A stretch of DNA of 64,000 nucleotides from Nitrosomonadales bacterium (lineage in GTDB: Bacteria; Pseudomonadota; Gammaproteobacteria; Burkholderiales; Gallionellaceae), in NCBI GenBank assembly GCA_023259055.1, contig JAHFQZ010000001.1:496001-560000 (forward strand), written 5' to 3'. The notes beneath the pieces were generated by a model. The model was not told the origin of the DNA. It saw only the letters and a list, made by a program, of their open reading frames with translations, and ran no database searches. A program made the translations under genes and the position numbers. This document shows, piece by piece, positions 15,701 through 24,641 of the stretch. Positions within the stretch are counted from its first letter, which is position 1. Every line of letters starts with the position of its first letter.

Positions 15701-16778
15701 CATCGGTGCGCAGGGTTTGCGAAATAAACGCGCCGTGATCCAGATCGTTGGTGTACAGCGTGCTAATTTTCTTGATGCCGGCTTCCTGCAGGGTATGCAG
15801 CAATGTTTCGGTTATTTCATCATTGGCTTTGGCGATAATTTCGCCGCTATCCTTATCCACCACATCATTCGCAATCACGCGACCCATCAGGAATTCTTCG
15901 GTCACATCCAGCTTGTCGATCCCTGCCTCCTGCATTTCGCGGATATGACGCACAGTGATGCGCTTGTCCTTGGCCACGATGACCTTGCCGGATTTACCCA
16001 ATATATCAAAACGTGCCAAGTCACCGCGCAGGCGCTCCGGCACTACCTCGAACTGAATGCTCTTCTTGCCCAGATGGAACGTGTCAAACTCAAAGAACAT
16101 TCTGAGCATATCCTCGTTGTTGTAGCCCAACGCGCGCAGCAGGATAGTGACCGGCATCTTGCGGCGACGATCAATACGGAAGTACACATAGTCCTTTGCG
16201 TCGAATTCGAAATCCAGCCAGGAGCCACGATAGGGAATAATGCGCGCGGAGAACAGCAGCTTGCCCGAGGAATGTGTCTTGCCGCGGTCATGTTCAAAGA
16301 ACACTCCGGGCGAACGATGCAACTGGGAAACGATAACGCGTTCGGTACCGTTAATCACAAACGAGCCGGTATGGGTCATCAGCGGAATTTCGCCCATGTA
16401 CACTTCCTGCTCTTTCACTTCCTTAACGGTGGGCTTGGACGCTTCTTTGTCCATAATGGTCAAGCGCACGCTGGCACGCAACGGCGAAGCATACGTCAGC
16501 CCACGCTGACGGCATTCCTTCACGTCGAAGGGTGGTATGCCCAACGTGTAACTGACAAAGTCGAGACGCGCATTTTTGGAATGACTAAAGATCGGGAATA
16601 TCCCGTTAAAAGCCGCCTGCAATCCTTCATTTTTGCGTTGCTCTGGCGGAGTGTACGCCTGCAAAAATGCTGCGAATGATTCCAGCTGTGTAGACAACAG
16701 GAAAGGAACCGGCAAAGCGCCGACTCGCTTGGCAAAACTTTTACGGATACGTTTTTTTTCGGTAAAAGAGTAGCTCAT
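12702..16778 (-). CDS. rpoB: DNA-directed RNA polymerase subunit beta
   Basis: RNA polymerase beta subunit, forming half of the active-site cleft and the rifampicin pocket. It has 1358 residues, starting [18 protein letters not shown]. The rifampicin-resistance cluster 1 region reads [20 protein letters not shown] then [10 protein letters not shown], all wild-type sensitive residues. The C-terminal [20 protein letters not shown] and [15 protein letters not shown] segments are conserved. It lies downstream of rplL, separated by an attenuator-like hairpin. Confidence 0.98.
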   Translation of the reverse strand: MSYSFTEKKRIRKSFAKRVGALPVPFLLSTQLESFAAFLQAYTPPEQRKNEGLQAAFNGIFPIFSHSKNARLDFVSYTLGIPPFDVKECRQRGLTYASPLRASVRLTIMDKEASKPTVKEVKEQEVYMGEIPLMTHTGSFVINGTERVIVSQLHRSPGVFFEHDRGKTHSSGKLLFSARIIPYRGSWLDFEFDAKDYVYFRIDRRRKMPVTILLRALGYNNEDMLRMFFEFDTFHLGKKSIQFEVVPERLRGDLARFDILGKSGKVIVAKDKRITVRHIREMQEAGIDKLDVTEEFLMGRVIANDVVDKDSGEIIAKANDEITETLLHTLQEAGIKKISTLYTNDLDHGAFISQTLRTDETTDQWTAHVAIYRMMRPGEPPTEEAVENLFNGLFFNEERYDLSSVGRMKFNRRVGREELTGAAILSNDDIVEVVKILVELRNGRGEIDDIDHLGNRRVRAVGELAENQFRAGLARVERAVKERLGQAETDNLMPHDLINAKPISAAVKEFFGSSQLSQFMDQTNPLSEITHKRRISALGPGGLTRERAGFEVRDVHPTHYGRMCPIETPEGPNIGLINSLALYARTNEYGFIETPYRKVTKGKVADEVDYLSAIEEGKFTIAQANAELDKKGHFTNDIVSARHHNEFVLAAPDQMEYMDVSPSQVVSVAASLIPFLEHDDANRALMGANMQRQAVPCLRAEKPLVGTGLERTVAVDSGTTVQAWRGGRIDYVDAARIVVRVNDEETTAGEVGVDIYNLTKYTRSNQNTNINQRPLVKVGDVIARGDVVADGASTDMGELALGQNMLVAFMPWNGYNYEDSILISERVSAQDRFTSIHIEELTVAARDTKLGPEEITRDIPNLAEGQLARLDECGIVHIGAEVAVGDVLVGKVTPKGETQLTPEEKLLRAIFGEKASDVKDTSLRVPTGSSGTVIDVQVFTREGLQRDKRAQQIIDDELNRYRKDLSDQMRIVEIDVFARMEKLLHNKVANGGPKKLVKGTKLSKDYLHSIDPHQWFDIRVANDEVAAQMEQVKESMAQKRAEFDAAFELKKKKLTQGDELQAGVQKMVKVYVAVKRRLQPGDKMAGRHGNKGVVSRIVPVEDMPYMADGTPVDVVLNPLGVPSRMNIGQILETHLGWAAKGLGKKIDDMLQTNAKITEVRKLLNKIYNHHNGQTVDLESFTDDEIIELCRNLKHGVPFATPVFDGASEEEIKYMLALADLPVSGQATLHDGRTGEAFDRQVTVGYKHILKLHHLVDDKMHARSTGPYSLVTQQPLGGKAQFGGQRFGEMEVWALEAYGAAYTLQEMLTVKSDDVAGRTKVYESIVKGEHKIDAGMPESFNVVIKEIRSLAIDMDLVRH

Positions 16779-16836
16779 ATAATCTCCACGATCGAGGAAA
16801 AAGACAGGGGACAGGAAATATTTGCAGACTTCCTGA

Positions 16837-16886
16837 CCGCTAGCTTTTTATAGCGGCAAAAGGCTGACGGTATGCCGTCAGCCTTT
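16837..16886 (-). terminator. rplL-rpoB intergenic attenuator hairpins
   Basis: Two hairpins lie between rplL and rpoB on the minus strand. The first has a perfect 12-bp stem (arms 16875-16886 and 16859-16870) with a 4-nt loop, and its stem ends in AAA/TTT to give a short U run. The second pairs CCGCTA with TAGCGG (16837-16842, 16851-16856). E. coli has a partial terminator and an RNase III site at the same place, so partial termination that lowers rpoBC expression relative to rplJL is the likely role. Confidence 0.7.
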
Positions 16887-16901
16887 CTACGATTTACAAC
16901 C

Positions 16902-17276
16902 TTACTTGATTTCAGCTGTTGCGCCAGCTTCGATCAGCTGCTTCAGAATCGCATCGGCATCAGCCTTGGAAACGCCTTCCTTGACAGCCTTCGGCGCGCC
17001 ATCAACCAGATCCTTGGCTTCTTTCAAGCCCAGCCCGGTAATGGTACGAACCACCTTAATTGCATTCACCTTGTTATCGCCTGCAGCCTTCAGGATCACA
17101 CTGAATTCTGTTTGCTCAGCGGCAGCGGCAGCTCCGCCACCAGCGGCAGGACCGGCAACGGCAACGGCCGCAGCGGACACGCCAAACTTCTCTTCCATTT
17201 GCTTGATCAGATCAGACAGTTCCAGCACCGTCATCTTAGCGATTGCATCCATCAAGTCAGCACTTGTTACAGCCAT
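16902..17276 (-). CDS. rplL: 50S ribosomal protein L7/L12
   Basis: Stalk protein that recruits translation GTPases, present in multiple copies on L10. It has 124 residues: an N-terminal dimerisation helix region ([15 protein letters not shown]), an Ala/Gly-rich hinge around residues 35-52 and the C-terminal factor-binding domain with [18 protein letters not shown]. It is 32 nt downstream of rplJ. Confidence 0.98.
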   Translation of the reverse strand: MAVTSADLMDAIAKMTVLELSDLIKQMEEKFGVSAAAVAVAGPAAGGGAAAAAEQTEFSVILKAAGDNKVNAIKVVRTITGLGLKEAKDLVDGAPKAVKEGVSKADADAILKQLIEAGATAEIK

Positions 17277-17308
17277 GTTGTTCTCCTTGTTCAGTTAATT
17301 CAAAAATA

Positions 17309-17809
17309 TTAAGCAGCGGTTACGGCTTCGCTCTTGTCGCGGATTGCGGCCAGAGTGCGGACAAACTTGGCTGTCGTCGCATTCATGGTTGCCATCAAGC
17401 GAGCAAGCAACTCGTCGCGGCTTGGAATTGCAGCAAGCACAGACACCTGTTCCGCAGACATCACGGAACCGCTCATTGCACCAGCCTTAATCACAAGCTT
17501 GTCATTGGTTTTGGCAAAATCGAACACCACTTTTGCAGCGGCGACTGGATCAGCACTCATGCTATACACAAGAGGGCCAACCATTTTTTCAGCCAGTGCT
17601 TCAAAAGGTGTTCCTTGCACCGCGCGCCTTGCCAACGTGTTTTTCAACACATGGAAATACACCCCGGACTTACGTGCACTAGCACGCAACTTGGTGATGT
17701 CAGCGACCTTGATGCCACGATATTCTGCCAAGACGATAGTTTGAGCCTGCGCCACTTGGGCACTGACCTCCGCTACCACGGCTTGTTTTTCTTGCAGATT
17801 GAGACTCAA
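17309..17809 (-). CDS. rplJ: 50S ribosomal protein L10 (TTG start)
   Basis: L10 is the base of the L7/L12 stalk and represses its own operon by binding the leader RNA. The start chosen is TTG at 17809. From there the protein reads (M)[14 protein letters not shown], aligning with the known L10 N-terminus MALNLQDKQ, and a strong GGAGGA Shine-Dalgarno lies 5 nt upstream. This gives 166 residues. The frame stays open upstream to 17887, but that part has no family match and lies in the leader. The C-terminal L12-binding helix ends [20 protein letters not shown]. Confidence 0.93.
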   Translation of the reverse strand: MSLNLQEKQAVVAEVSAQVAQAQTIVLAEYRGIKVADITKLRASARKSGVYFHVLKNTLARRAVQGTPFEALAEKMVGPLVYSMSADPVAAAKVVFDFAKTNDKLVIKAGAMSGSVMSAEQVSVLAAIPSRDELLARLMATMNATTAKFVRTLAAIRDKSEAVTAA

Positions 17810-17920
17810 GTCTTCCTCCAGTTTCCAGAATGCGCCTGCGCGCATTCCATCGTTTACAACAGCGACCATGAGCCAGGAGAACAACAATTCCTGCTCGCGG
17901 GCACACCATCTACGGGGGAA
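17810..17920 (-). promoter_or_regulatory. L10 leader (autoregulatory region of rplJL)
   Basis: The 291-bp space between rplA and rplJ contains, on the minus strand, CCGTAGATGGTG (17904-17915). It resembles the conserved GTAGACGGTG element of the proteobacterial L10 leader RNA. Nearer the start a perfect 8-bp hairpin (GAATGCGC, loop GCAG, GCGCATTC; 17828-17847) lies 18 nt upstream of the TTG. Known L10 leaders bind the L10(L12)4 complex to repress translation. The full secondary structure was not modelled. The rest of the gap, toward rplA, shows only CT-rich degenerate repeats. Confidence 0.55.
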
Positions 17921-18100
17921 TCAGAGGACAGAAGACAGAGGGAATAAGGACAGAAAATCCTCAAACACACCATCAACTATCTACCGAGTATTAAGCCTCA
18001 CGGCTCCACCGGTCTTGGATGCTGCATACACGCCAGCAGTCCAAAAACAAATGCTGCCGAGACAAAGTCTCACCAGCAAATTCAAACACAACAAATTAAA

Positions 18101-18790
18101 TCATCCTGCAACAAGGCTTGCCTGCTCGACGCGGATGCCGGCACCCATGGTGCTGGAGATAGATACCTTTCTCAGGTACACCCCCTTGGATGCCGCCGGC
18201 TTGGCCTTGTTCAGAGCGTCAATCAGCGCCAACAGGTTTTCGCGCAATGCTTCGGGCGCGAACGAAGCGCGGCCGATGGTGCACTGAACGATGCCGTTCT
18301 TGTCTGTACGGTACTGAACTTGACCAGCCTTGGCGTTCTTCACCGCACCGGCCACATCGGCGGACACCGTGCCTACCTTGGGATTAGGCATCAAACCACG
18401 CGGGCCGAGAATCTGGCCCAATTGCCCAACCAGACGCATTGCATCCGGGCTGGCAATCAACACGTCAAAGTTCAGATTGCCACCCTTGATGGATTCGGCC
18501 AAATCTTCGAAACCTATAATGTCCGCACCGGCAGCCTTGGCCTCTTCGGCTTTTGCGCCCTGTGCGAACACTGCCACACGCACGGTTTTTCCGGTACCCT
18601 TGGGCAACACCACGGAACCGCGCACTAGTTGGTCGGATTTTTTGGCATCAATGCCGAGGTTTATAGCAATATCGATAGACTCATCGAACTTTGCCCCGGC
18701 ATTTTCTTTAACCAGATTCAATGCATCATTCAAGGGATACATCTTGTTGCGATCGATCTTGGCTGCAATTGCTTTATAACGTTTCGACAT
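18101..18790 (-). CDS. rplA: 50S ribosomal protein L1
   Basis: L1 forms the mobile stalk that guides tRNA out of the E site. In E. coli it represses the rplKA mRNA. It has 229 residues ([20 protein letters not shown]) with conserved domain II segments [20 protein letters not shown] and the C-terminal [17 protein letters not shown]. It begins 1 nt after rplK ends. Confidence 0.97.
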   Translation of the reverse strand: MSKRYKAIAAKIDRNKMYPLNDALNLVKENAGAKFDESIDIAINLGIDAKKSDQLVRGSVVLPKGTGKTVRVAVFAQGAKAEEAKAAGADIIGFEDLAESIKGGNLNFDVLIASPDAMRLVGQLGQILGPRGLMPNPKVGTVSADVAGAVKNAKAGQVQYRTDKNGIVQCTIGRASFAPEALRENLLALIDALNKAKPAASKGVYLRKVSISSTMGAGIRVEQASLVAG

Positions 18791-18791
18791 A

Positions 18792-19223
18792 TTATACGCC
18801 CTCCACGGTTATACCCATGCTGCGCGCGCTTCCCGCAATGGTGCGCACTGCGGCATCCATATTGGCAGCTGTCAGATCCGGCATCTTTGCTGTTGCGATT
18901 TCTTCCGCTTGCTTGCGGGTCAGTTTGCCCACCTTGTCGGTGTGCGGCGTTTTACTGCCCTTTTGCACACCAGCGGCCTTCTTGATCAGAATGGTCGCAG
19001 GCGGAGTCTTCATGATAAAAGTGAAGCTCTTGTCCGCAAAAGCGGTGATCACCACCGGGATCGGCAAGCCTGGCTCAACACCTTGAGTTTGCGCGTTAAA
19101 CGCTTTGCAGAACTCCATGATATTCAATCCGCGCTGACCCAACGCCGGGCCAATCGGTGGACTTGGATTTGCCTTGCCCGCAGGTACTTGCAATTTGATA
19201 TAACCGACAACTTTTTTTGCCAT
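18792..19223 (-). CDS. rplK: 50S ribosomal protein L11
   Basis: L11 binds the GTPase-associated region of 23S rRNA and is required for RelA activation. It has 143 residues starting [29 protein letters not shown], with the proline-rich N-terminal segment targeted by thiostrepton-type antibiotics and the RNA-binding C-terminal domain ending [11 protein letters not shown]. The 119-bp gap upstream, after nusG, contains a quasi-repeat of CAGGACTGAGG but no gene. Confidence 0.97.
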   Translation of the reverse strand: MAKKVVGYIKLQVPAGKANPSPPIGPALGQRGLNIMEFCKAFNAQTQGVEPGLPIPVVITAFADKSFTFIMKTPPATILIKKAAGVQKGSKTPHTDKVGKLTRKQAEEIATAKMPDLTAANMDAAVRTIAGSARSMGITVEGV

Positions 19224-19342
19224 GTTGCTACTCCTTATCAGTGGGTTAAACGCATACCGCTGTTACCGGCACGCTCCCCGTTAAAAACAATTACTTCTCT
19301 TCTACCCAGACCTGAGTCCTGAATCCTCAGTCCTGTATTTCT

Positions 19343-19876
19343 TCAGGCCTTTTCAACCTGGCCGAAATCCAGCTCTACCGGTGTCGAGCGACCGAAGATG
19401 GTCACCGCCACGCGAATTTTATTCTTGTCGTAATTAACATCCTCAACCGACCCATTGAAATCTGTGAATGGGCCTTCTTTAACACGCACCAGTTCACCCA
19501 CCTCAAACAGCACTTTTGGCCTTGGTTTTTCAACACCCGCCTGCATTTGCTGCATGATATTCTGCACTTCCTTTTCGCTGATCGGTGTCGGCTTCATCGC
19601 AGAACCGCCCAAGAAACCGGTTACCTTGGGAGTGCTCTTCACCAAGTGCCAAGTCTCATCAGTCATTTCCATTTCGACCAAAACGTAACCGGGGAAGAAC
19701 TTGCGCTCAGTAATGCTTTTTTGCCCAGCTTTCAGCTCCACAACCTCTTCGACCGGAACCAGAATTTGGCCAAATTTATCCTGCATACCCTCGCGCTGAA
19801 TACGCTCTGTCAATGCACGCTGCACGCTTTTTTCAAACTGCGAGTACGTATGGACAACATACCAATGCATGGCCAT
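19343..19876 (-). CDS. nusG: Transcription termination/antitermination factor NusG
   Basis: NusG binds RNA polymerase through its NGN domain and links it to Rho or to ribosomal S10 through its KOW domain. The start is ATG at 19876 ([22 protein letters not shown]), overlapping the secE stop as TGATG. A TTG one codon upstream is also in frame but is not needed. The 177 residues include the NGN core ([10 protein letters not shown]) and a C-terminal KOW motif ([21 protein letters not shown]). Confidence 0.97.
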   Translation of the reverse strand: MAMHWYVVHTYSQFEKSVQRALTERIQREGMQDKFGQILVPVEEVVELKAGQKSITERKFFPGYVLVEMEMTDETWHLVKSTPKVTGFLGGSAMKPTPISEKEVQNIMQQMQAGVEKPRPKVLFEVGELVRVKEGPFTDFNGSVEDVNYDKNKIRVAVTIFGRSTPVELDFGQVEKA

Positions 19877-20223
19877 CAATCACCCCGCCCCATCAGATTA
19901 TTCACTATCACCATCAGACTGGCATCTACCGCCCACAAAAACAACGCCATAACAATAGCAAACAAAATCACCACGCCGGTAGTTTGCATCGTTTCCTTGC
20001 GCGTCGGCCAAACCACCCGCTTCGCCTCGGCAACAGAATCCCTGCCAAATGCAAAAAATCGCTTTCCCGATTCGCTGGTCCACGCCACCCCTACAGCCAG
20101 CAATAAACCGACCAGCAACGAAGCCAGCCTTAGTACTGCCGCACTATCGTGCAAATAGTAGAAGCCCGCGATGCCTGCTGCCGCCAACAGAAATGCAACG
20201 AAAAACTTGATTTTGTCTGCCAT
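19876..20223 (-). CDS. secE: Preprotein translocase subunit SecE
   Basis: Essential inner-membrane subunit of the SecYEG protein-export channel. It has 115 residues with three predicted membrane helices, as in E. coli SecE: near residues 5-25, 30-50 and 85-110. The conserved cytoplasmic amphipathic segment with [17 protein letters not shown] precedes the last helix. It lies between tRNA-Trp and nusG, its invariant place in proteobacteria. Confidence 0.96.
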   Translation of the reverse strand: MADKIKFFVAFLLAAAGIAGFYYLHDSAAVLRLASLLVGLLLAVGVAWTSESGKRFFAFGRDSVAEAKRVVWPTRKETMQTTGVVILFAIVMALFLWAVDASLMVIVNNLMGRGD

Positions 20224-20259
20224 GCGCGATTATTCCGGTTAACTGTTACATGCTTTTTT

Positions 20260-20335
20260 TGGCAGGCCAGGAGGGTCTCGAACCCCCAACCCTCGGTTTT
20301 GGAGACCGATACTCTACCAATTGAGCTACTGGCCT
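20260..20335 (-). tRNA. trnW: tRNA-Trp (CCA)
   Basis: Minus-strand cloverleaf of 76 nt. The acceptor stem AGGCCAG pairs with CTGGCCT, the anticodon loop is CTCCAAA (anticodon CCA), the T-loop is GGTTCGAGAC and the 3' CCA is encoded. It lies between tuf and secE, the standard arrangement. Confidence 0.97.
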
Positions 20336-20397
20336 AAACTTTGGAAGAGAGAATGGAGGAGGATCAAACCCTTCCCTATTCCCCCCACCCACTTTTG

Positions 20398-21588
20398 TTA
20401 CTCAATAATCTTTGCAACCACGCCGGCGCCGACGGTACGTCCGCCTTCGCGAATCGCAAAGCGCAATCCCTCTTCCATCGCGATCGGGTTGATCAGGTTG
20501 ACGGTAATGCTGACGTTGTCGCCCGGCATGACCATTTCAGTGCCTGCCGGCAATTCAACTGCGCCGGTCACATCGGTGGTGCGGAAATAGAACTGCGGAC
20601 GGTAACCCTGGAAGAACGGTGTATGACGCCCGCCTTCGTCTTTGCCCAGCACGTAGATCTCCGCAGTGAACTTGGTGTGCGGGGTGATGGAGCCGGGCTT
20701 GGCCAATACCTGGCCGCGTTCGACTTCTTCACGCTTGGTGCCGCGCAGCAGCACGCCGACGTTGTCGCCTGCCTGGCCCTGGTCGAGCAGCTTGCGGAAC
20801 ATTTCCACGCCGGTGCAGGTGGTCTTGAGCGTTGGTTTGATGCCGACGATTTCCAGTTCTTCGCCGACCTTGACGATGCCGCGTTCGATACGACCGGTTA
20901 CCACGGTGCCGCGACCGGAGATCGAGAAGACGTCTTCTACCGGCATCAGGAAGGCGCCGTCCAGGGCGCGCTTGGGTTGCGGGATGTAGCTGTCAAGCGC
21001 TTCGGCCAAACGGAAGATGGAGGGTTCGCCCAAGTCGCCTTGGTCGCCTTGCAGCGCCTTGAGTGCGGAGCCTTTGATGATAGGGATGTCGTCGCCGGGA
21101 AATTCGTATTTGGAGAGCAGTTCGCGCACTTCCATTTCAACCAGCTCAAGCAGCTCCTCGTCGTCAACCATGTCGCATTTGTTCATAAACACGATGATGT
21201 AAGGCACGCCAACCTGGCGTGCCAGCAGGATGTGCTCACGGGTTTGCGGCATCGGGCCGTCGGCGGCGGATACCACCAGGATGGCTCCGTCCATCTGGGC
21301 GGCGCCGGTAATCATGTTCTTGATGTAGTCGGCGTGGCCCGGGCAGTCTACGTGGGCGTAGTGGCGGTTGGCTGTCTCGTATTCCACGTGCGCGGTGTTG
21401 ATGGTGATGCCGCGCGCCTTTTCTTCCGGTGCAGCGTCAATCTGGTCGTAAGCCTTGGCTTCGCCGCCAAATTTCTTGGACAGTACGGTGGTGATCGCTG
21501 CGGTCAATGTGGTCTTGCCGTGATCCACGTGGCCTATCGTGCCTACGTTGACGTGCGGTTTGGTGCGTTCAAATTTACTCTTTGCCAT
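20398..21588 (-). CDS. tuf: Elongation factor Tu (copy 2, tRNA-tufB operon)
   Basis: Second gene for EF-Tu with 396 residues identical to copy 1 at 3979-5169, carrying [13 protein letters not shown] and NKCD motifs. It sits in the tufB position, after tRNA-Thr and before tRNA-Trp. The coding DNA matches copy 1 except for 20428, a silent change in a glycine codon. The flanks are unrelated: similarity ends at the stop codon and 3 nt upstream of the ATG. Confidence 0.98.
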   Translation of the reverse strand: MAKSKFERTKPHVNVGTIGHVDHGKTTLTAAITTVLSKKFGGEAKAYDQIDAAPEEKARGITINTAHVEYETANRHYAHVDCPGHADYIKNMITGAAQMDGAILVVSAADGPMPQTREHILLARQVGVPYIIVFMNKCDMVDDEELLELVEMEVRELLSKYEFPGDDIPIIKGSALKALQGDQGDLGEPSIFRLAEALDSYIPQPKRALDGAFLMPVEDVFSISGRGTVVTGRIERGIVKVGEELEIVGIKPTLKTTCTGVEMFRKLLDQGQAGDNVGVLLRGTKREEVERGQVLAKPGSITPHTKFTAEIYVLGKDEGGRHTPFFQGYRPQFYFRTTDVTGAVELPAGTEMVMPGDNVSITVNLINPIAMEEGLRFAIREGGRTVGAGVVAKIIE

Positions 21589-21634
21589 GATTTTTCCTTA
21601 TCAATGTCAAACGTTAATAATAAAATACAAAACC

Positions 21635-21709
<75 letters not shown>

Positions 21710-21724
21710 GAGCATACAAATAAC

Positions 21725-21798
21725 TGGAGCGGGTGAAGGGGATCGAACCCTCGTCGTAAGTTTGGAAAACTTCTGCTCTACCATTGAGCTACACCCGC
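21725..21798 (-). tRNA. trnG: tRNA-Gly (TCC)
   Basis: Minus-strand cloverleaf of 74 nt. The acceptor stem GCGGGTG pairs with CACCCGC, the anticodon loop is TTTCCAA (anticodon TCC), the T-loop is GGTTCGATCC, and CCA is encoded. It lies 15 nt upstream of tRNA-Thr in the same operon. Confidence 0.97.
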
Positions 21799-21902
21799 AA
21801 GCTTTTCCTACTAACAATGGCCTTTTTCTCCAAACAACATGGCCAAACAGCAATCGCCACAACGCCAGCCCAACTAACTATCCACAAAAGCCAAAACATC
21901 AT

Positions 21903-21988
21903 TGGTGGAGGGGGAAGGGTTCGAACCTTCGTACTCATAAGAGGGCAGATTTACAGTCTGCTGCCTTTAACCGCTCGGCCACCCCTCC
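21903..21988 (-). tRNA. trnY: tRNA-Tyr (GTA)
   Basis: Minus-strand class II tRNA of 86 nt with a long variable arm. The acceptor stem GGAGGGG pairs with CCCCTCC, the anticodon loop is CTGTAAA (anticodon GTA), the T-loop is GGTTCGAACC, and CCA is encoded. It is the first gene of the tRNA-tufB transcript. Confidence 0.97.
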
Positions 21989-22002
21989 AGACAGAACCCG
22001 CG

Positions 22003-22031
22003 ATTATGCCAATCAGTGACTTGCATGTCAA
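22003..22031 (-). promoter_or_regulatory. Sigma-70 promoter of the tRNA-Tyr/Gly/Thr-tuf-tRNA-Trp-secE operon
   Basis: On the minus strand a perfect -35 TTGACA (22026-22031) and a -10 CATAAT (22003-22008) are separated by 17 bp. The predicted transcript starts about 8 nt upstream of the mature 5' end of tRNA-Tyr. The GC-rich CGCGGG stretch just after the -10 box resembles a stringent-control discriminator. The remaining space up to cbbO at 22215 shows no gene. Confidence 0.88.
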
Positions 22032-22214
22032 ACTGAATTAATTGCTGCTGCTGATTCCATGGATAAATTCAAGGAACATGTTTACTTGCACCCCGAAAAC
22101 ATCTGGTGTTTCGTCTTTGGTCATATCGAAGTTTTTGCATCGGCAAAACCGCAGCAATGGCCGCCCCACCATCCCGCATGACTACCCCGGCGCGTAGCAA
22201 AATATAATTACCGT

Positions 22215-24545
22215 TTATTTAGTCAGCGAAATAAACAGTTGTGGCAAACGCTCCGGCAACTGCGCAACCCGGTCGATGATGGTGTATTGATTACCAAAGA
22301 TGTCCGCGACATATTTATCCGCCTTGGAATCAAGGTTAATGCAATAGGCATAGATGCCCTGCCGGTCCAGTTCGGTCACCGCCTGCCGCGCGTCCTCAAT
22401 CAGCATGCGCCCATCCTTGCTGTCCACGTCCGACGGCTCGCCATCGGTCAACACCAGCATCAATTTTTTATCGGCCTGCTGTTTTTCCAGATAGTGCGCG
22501 GCATGGCGCATCGCCGCGCCCATGCGTGTGGAATAATTTGCTTCCATCGCCGCCAGCCGCCCCTTCACCCGGTCATCCCAGCTTTCGCTGTAGCCCTTGA
22601 TGTGCAGGTAGCGCACGTCGTGCCGCGTATTAGAATGAAAACCGGCAATGGCGAACGGGTCGCCCAGTTTCTCGATCGCCCATGCCAACAGCGATACCGC
22701 CTCACGGCTCAATTCGAGAATGGTTTGGTCACAGCCCGCCGCCTTTTCGTTGAGCGATTCCGACAAATCCAGCAGCAGCATCACCGCGATGTTGCGCCCG
22801 CTGGTCTTGTGGCTCATGTTGATGCGCGGGTCGGGCGTTGCGCCGCTCTTGTAATCGATCAGCGAACGTAGCGCGACATCCAGGTCCAGCTCGCTGCCTT
22901 CTTCCTGATAGCGGATACGCACCTTTTCCTGCGGCTTGATCAGGTCGAGCATTTTTTTCAAGCGCTTGGCGAGCGCGGCGTGTTTGGCCAGCAGCCTGTC
23001 GATGTCCGCCGCACTGCCGGACGGGTGCAAAGCCTCATACACACTGACCCAGTCCGGGCGGTAACTATGGTTGAGATAATCCCACTCGTGGTAATGCCGC
23101 GGCGGCAGGCCGTTGATTTCCTCGCCCGGTTCAATCTTGCGCGGCTCGTCGAAGGCTTCTTCCTCATCGCCCTCCTCAATGAATTTCCACATCTGGCGAT
23201 TGTCGTCGCGGTAATCCACCACCGTATCCTTGAAGTGGATTTTTGGGAGTTGATCGCTCTGACGGCGAGTCTTGGCAACGAACAAAACCGCAAGGTCGGC
23301 CATCTCTGGAGTGCCAGAATCGCTATGTTGCATCAGCGCGAGGAAGCGTTGCGCAAATTCGATGATATGCGGATTTTTGTAGGGATGCCGCGGGTCGAGG
23401 ATGGCGCGCGACAACATCGCCAGACGATGGCGCACACCGGACTCATTCTCGGGATCGCAGGCATCTTCGGCGGGAATGGGATGCAACGCCGCGAAGATGC
23501 GGCGCAGGCCGGGATACTCGCGCATCGCCAGATATTCCACGCGCGAGTCCTCCAGAAATTCCACGGCCATGCGCTGAAACGGGCTGAAATTGTCGGCAAA
23601 AATAGCCGTCGTCCAGCGCCGGTGCGCGGCGATGTGCGCCAGCACGGCGCGGTAGCGATCTATGCCAGATATAACGATTCTTTCCGCTTTATCGTAGGGT
23701 GCATTCCATGCACCATTTTCGGTGCACGGAGTGCATCCTACGGAGGGGATGAAGTCGTCATACACATCCGGCAGGCGGATGCCGAGTTTGTCGTAATAGG
23801 GGATCGGTTTGCGCAGTTCGTCGAACGCACCGGAGTACGGGATCAATTGATCTGCGTCGTGCCACAACCCGCGCAAATACATGTCCAGCTTGCGCTCGTT
23901 GTCCACCAGCAGCGTGCCATGCCGCTCGCGTTGCAGCACCGCGCGACTGTCCGCCGATTGCAGGCTGAAATAGTCGATCTGCCGATCGGGGTGATCCTTG
24001 TAATAACGCACGCCGTATTCCACCCAGTTTTTCAGCCCCTCAAGGGAAAGCTGGCTGAGCAGCACCGAGACTTGTTTGAAAAGAGAAGGCAGCCCGGGGC
24101 TGGGAAAAGTCTGCTGGATGCCGTGGATCGAACCGGTAGTGCGCTCCATGAAATCAAGCGCGATATCCAGATAGCCGCGCAACTGTTGCGGAGATTGCAG
24201 GCGCCGCGCGGTGGCCGGCAACGATTGCAGGAATGGTGTGATTGCATTGCCGTTTGGCGACTTCCACATCCTGCGGATGCATTCCATGATGGCAGGCAGC
24301 GCATCTTCGCCCAGTGTTTTGGCCACCGCCGGCCATTTTTCCATGAAAATCAGGATCGGCTCCGCACCGCGCCCCATCTTGCCGAGGAAGCGAGCGTTCT
24401 CAATGTAAGCATCCACACCCTGTTTGGAAAGCGTAGCCAGCGCCTCGCGCATGCAATCGGCAAACACCGGCTCGACGCGCGGGAAACCGCAGTCAAGCTG
24501 CTTCCAGTAGACATCCAGTTCGGCAGGGATGGTTGCGGTTTCCAT
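22215..24545 (-). CDS. cbbO: RuBisCO activation protein CbbO (VWA domain)
   Basis: CbbO is the adaptor of the CbbQO AAA+ activase, which removes inhibitory sugar phosphates from RuBisCO. In known systems it binds the CbbQ hexamer and touches RuBisCO through its VWA domain. The 776 residues have a long helical N-terminal region and a C-terminal VWA domain whose MIDAS motif DLSES lies near residues 593-597, followed later by LVLTDGEPSDVD. It is third in the cbbM-cbbQ-cbbO transcript. A hairpin repeat at 23693-23742 is read in frame as about 17 residues (VGCTPCTENGAWNAPYD, about 268-285), probably an insertion. NorD is the related alternative, but the RuBisCO context decides. Confidence 0.93.
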   Translation of the reverse strand: METATIPAELDVYWKQLDCGFPRVEPVFADCMREALATLSKQGVDAYIENARFLGKMGRGAEPILIFMEKWPAVAKTLGEDALPAIMECIRRMWKSPNGNAITPFLQSLPATARRLQSPQQLRGYLDIALDFMERTTGSIHGIQQTFPSPGLPSLFKQVSVLLSQLSLEGLKNWVEYGVRYYKDHPDRQIDYFSLQSADSRAVLQRERHGTLLVDNERKLDMYLRGLWHDADQLIPYSGAFDELRKPIPYYDKLGIRLPDVYDDFIPSVGCTPCTENGAWNAPYDKAERIVISGIDRYRAVLAHIAAHRRWTTAIFADNFSPFQRMAVEFLEDSRVEYLAMREYPGLRRIFAALHPIPAEDACDPENESGVRHRLAMLSRAILDPRHPYKNPHIIEFAQRFLALMQHSDSGTPEMADLAVLFVAKTRRQSDQLPKIHFKDTVVDYRDDNRQMWKFIEEGDEEEAFDEPRKIEPGEEINGLPPRHYHEWDYLNHSYRPDWVSVYEALHPSGSAADIDRLLAKHAALAKRLKKMLDLIKPQEKVRIRYQEEGSELDLDVALRSLIDYKSGATPDPRINMSHKTSGRNIAVMLLLDLSESLNEKAAGCDQTILELSREAVSLLAWAIEKLGDPFAIAGFHSNTRHDVRYLHIKGYSESWDDRVKGRLAAMEANYSTRMGAAMRHAAHYLEKQQADKKLMLVLTDGEPSDVDSKDGRMLIEDARQAVTELDRQGIYAYCINLDSKADKYVADIFGNQYTIIDRVAQLPERLPQLFISLTK
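23693..23742. repeat. Hairpin repeat inserted in frame in cbbO
   Basis: Two 22-nt arms beginning CGTAGGGTGCATTCC and ending GGATGCACTCC-like on the complement enclose a 6-nt loop ATTTTC. Nineteen of 22 positions are Watson-Crick paired and the three differences are transitions. The left arm shares 21 identical bases with the palindrome at 25510-25553, so both belong to one dispersed repeat family. Confidence 0.88.
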
Positions 24546-24587
24546 GGTCGTTCAGTCGTGATAATTCATTTGGCTAAAATGCAACTT

Positions 24588-24632
24588 TAGGAGCGGCCCA
24601 TGGCCGCGATTCGCACGCATAGCGTGCTCCTA
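24588..24632. repeat. Compound hairpin repeat between cbbQ and cbbO
   Basis: A 45-bp element is bounded by the inverted 7-mers TAGGAGC and GCTCCTA and encloses two smaller hairpins: GCGGCC-CAT-GGCCGC and GCACGC-ATA-GCGTGC. It fills most of the 96-bp cbbQ-cbbO gap. The architecture resembles REP-type intergenic elements. In the mRNA it may act as a stability or attenuation element. Confidence 0.8.
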
Positions 24633-24641
24633 CAAATACAA

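Noticed and set aside
14847..16679. 610-codon plus-strand open frame opposite rpoB
   Set aside because: Shadow of a long GC-rich gene; composition is typical of antisense translation and it crosses conserved rpoB regions.
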